This document shows positions 6,156 to 6,259 of a stretch of DNA of 6,259 nt, one piece after another. Source of the DNA: an uncultured Clostridia bacterium (lineage in GTDB: Bacteria; Bacillota; Clostridia; Oscillospirales; CAG-272); assembly GCA_937892405.1 (NCBI GenBank), contig CALAFS010000303.1:1-6259 (forward strand), given 5' to 3'. Within the stretch, counting starts at the first letter, position 1. Each line of letters opens with the position of its first letter. The translations under genes and the position numbers were made by a program. The notes beneath the pieces were generated by a model that saw nothing but the letters and a program-made list of their open reading frames with translations, made no database searches and was not told the origin of the DNA.

Positions 6156-6194
6156 AAGAAATGCCCATATGCAAACTTTGAATTGCATATGGGC
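6154..6194 (-). terminator. Intrinsic terminator of the right-edge gene
   Basis: A perfect 12-bp inverted repeat, GCCCATATGCAA (6163-6174) with TTGCATATGGGC (6183-6194), has an 8-nt loop. On the minus strand the T-rich tract ATTTCTTTTG follows directly. It lies 12 nt past the stop of the partial gene entering from the right. Confidence 0.7.
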
Positions 6195-6206
6195 GCGATT
6201 GTTGTA

Positions 6207-6257
6207 TTACGGTCTTCGTTTTCCGTAGAGTTCATACTCTTCCACAGAGAGCACATA
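6207..6257 (-). CDS. C-terminal end of a gene entering from the right edge (partial)
   Basis: The last 16 codons read YVLSVEEYELYGKRRP followed by TAA. The 5' part is outside the window, so no family can be named. Support comes from context: the stop codon lies 12 nt before a perfect 12-bp hairpin followed on the minus strand by a T-rich tract, the expected arrangement for a gene end. A second minus-strand frame is also open here and runs through the hairpin, so the frame choice is moderately sure only. Confidence 0.45.
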   Translation of the reverse strand, partial: YVLSVEEYELYGKRRP

Positions 6258-6259
6258 AT

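Larger units (their letters stand above)
5800..6206. other. Gene-free control region upstream of the WYL gene
   Basis: About 400 AT-rich bases hold the WYL promoter, its flanking palindrome, the long leader, a weak second promoter and the terminator of the right-edge gene. No tRNA, mobile-element end or convincing coding sequence is seen. A plus-strand frame (46 codons from the ATG at 6041) lacks a ribosome binding site and ends inside the terminator loop. Confidence 0.6.

Noticed and set aside
6041..6181. Plus-strand small open frame starting MKQALLYTAAMFAYEL
   Set aside because: There is no ribosome binding site or promoter, and the stop lies within the loop of a terminator that serves the minus strand.
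1..6259. CRISPR array, insertion sequence ends, tRNA or rRNA
   Set aside because: No regularly spaced repeats, transposase motifs, paired terminal inverted repeats, or cloverleaf sequences were found on reading both strands.

Overview
Every gene supported here lies on the minus strand. Strong AGGAGG-type ribosome binding sites, sigma-A-like promoters, U-tract terminators and a CbxX/SpoVK-type AAA+ gene suggest a low-to-moderate GC Firmicute (Clostridia or Negativicutes). That is an inference, because no rRNA, tRNA or clear phylogenetic marker is present.

Layout, right to left in the direction of transcription. (1) 6207-6257 is the last 16 codons of a gene entering from the right, closed by a hairpin terminator (6154-6194). 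(2) About 400 bases without a gene (5800-6206) hold a near-consensus promoter (TTGACA, 17 bp, TATGAT), a 17-bp palindrome just upstream of it, and a leader of about 177 nt. (3) 4816-5799 encodes a WYL-domain HTH regulator, closed by a very good intrinsic terminator (4756-4788). (4) 4602-4755 is a control region with an extended -10 promoter overlapped by a large palindrome that looks like an operator, plus a second inverted repeat. (5) A compact four-gene operon follows: a 672-aa AAA+ ATPase (4601-2583); a 294-aa protein with a GTG start that looks like a catalytically dead ABC/RecF-type ATPase head (2529-1645); an unrecognised 303-aa protein (1648-737), overlapping its neighbour by ATGA; and an RNA 2'-phosphotransferase of the KptA/Tpt1 family (744-196), overlapping by 8 nt. 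(6) Positions 1-195 hold a terminator-like hairpin and a possible promoter firing off the left edge.

The main point of interest is the operon. An NAD+-dependent RNA-end enzyme (KptA) is translationally coupled to an unknown protein and a pseudo-ATPase, under an AAA+ remodeller that appears to carry an extra degenerate AAA-like domain. A palindromic operator covers the promoter, and a WYL regulator of the type that often controls defence genes is encoded next door. A regulated RNA-repair or anti-phage/anti-toxin module is a reasonable hypothesis, but the sequence alone does not prove it.
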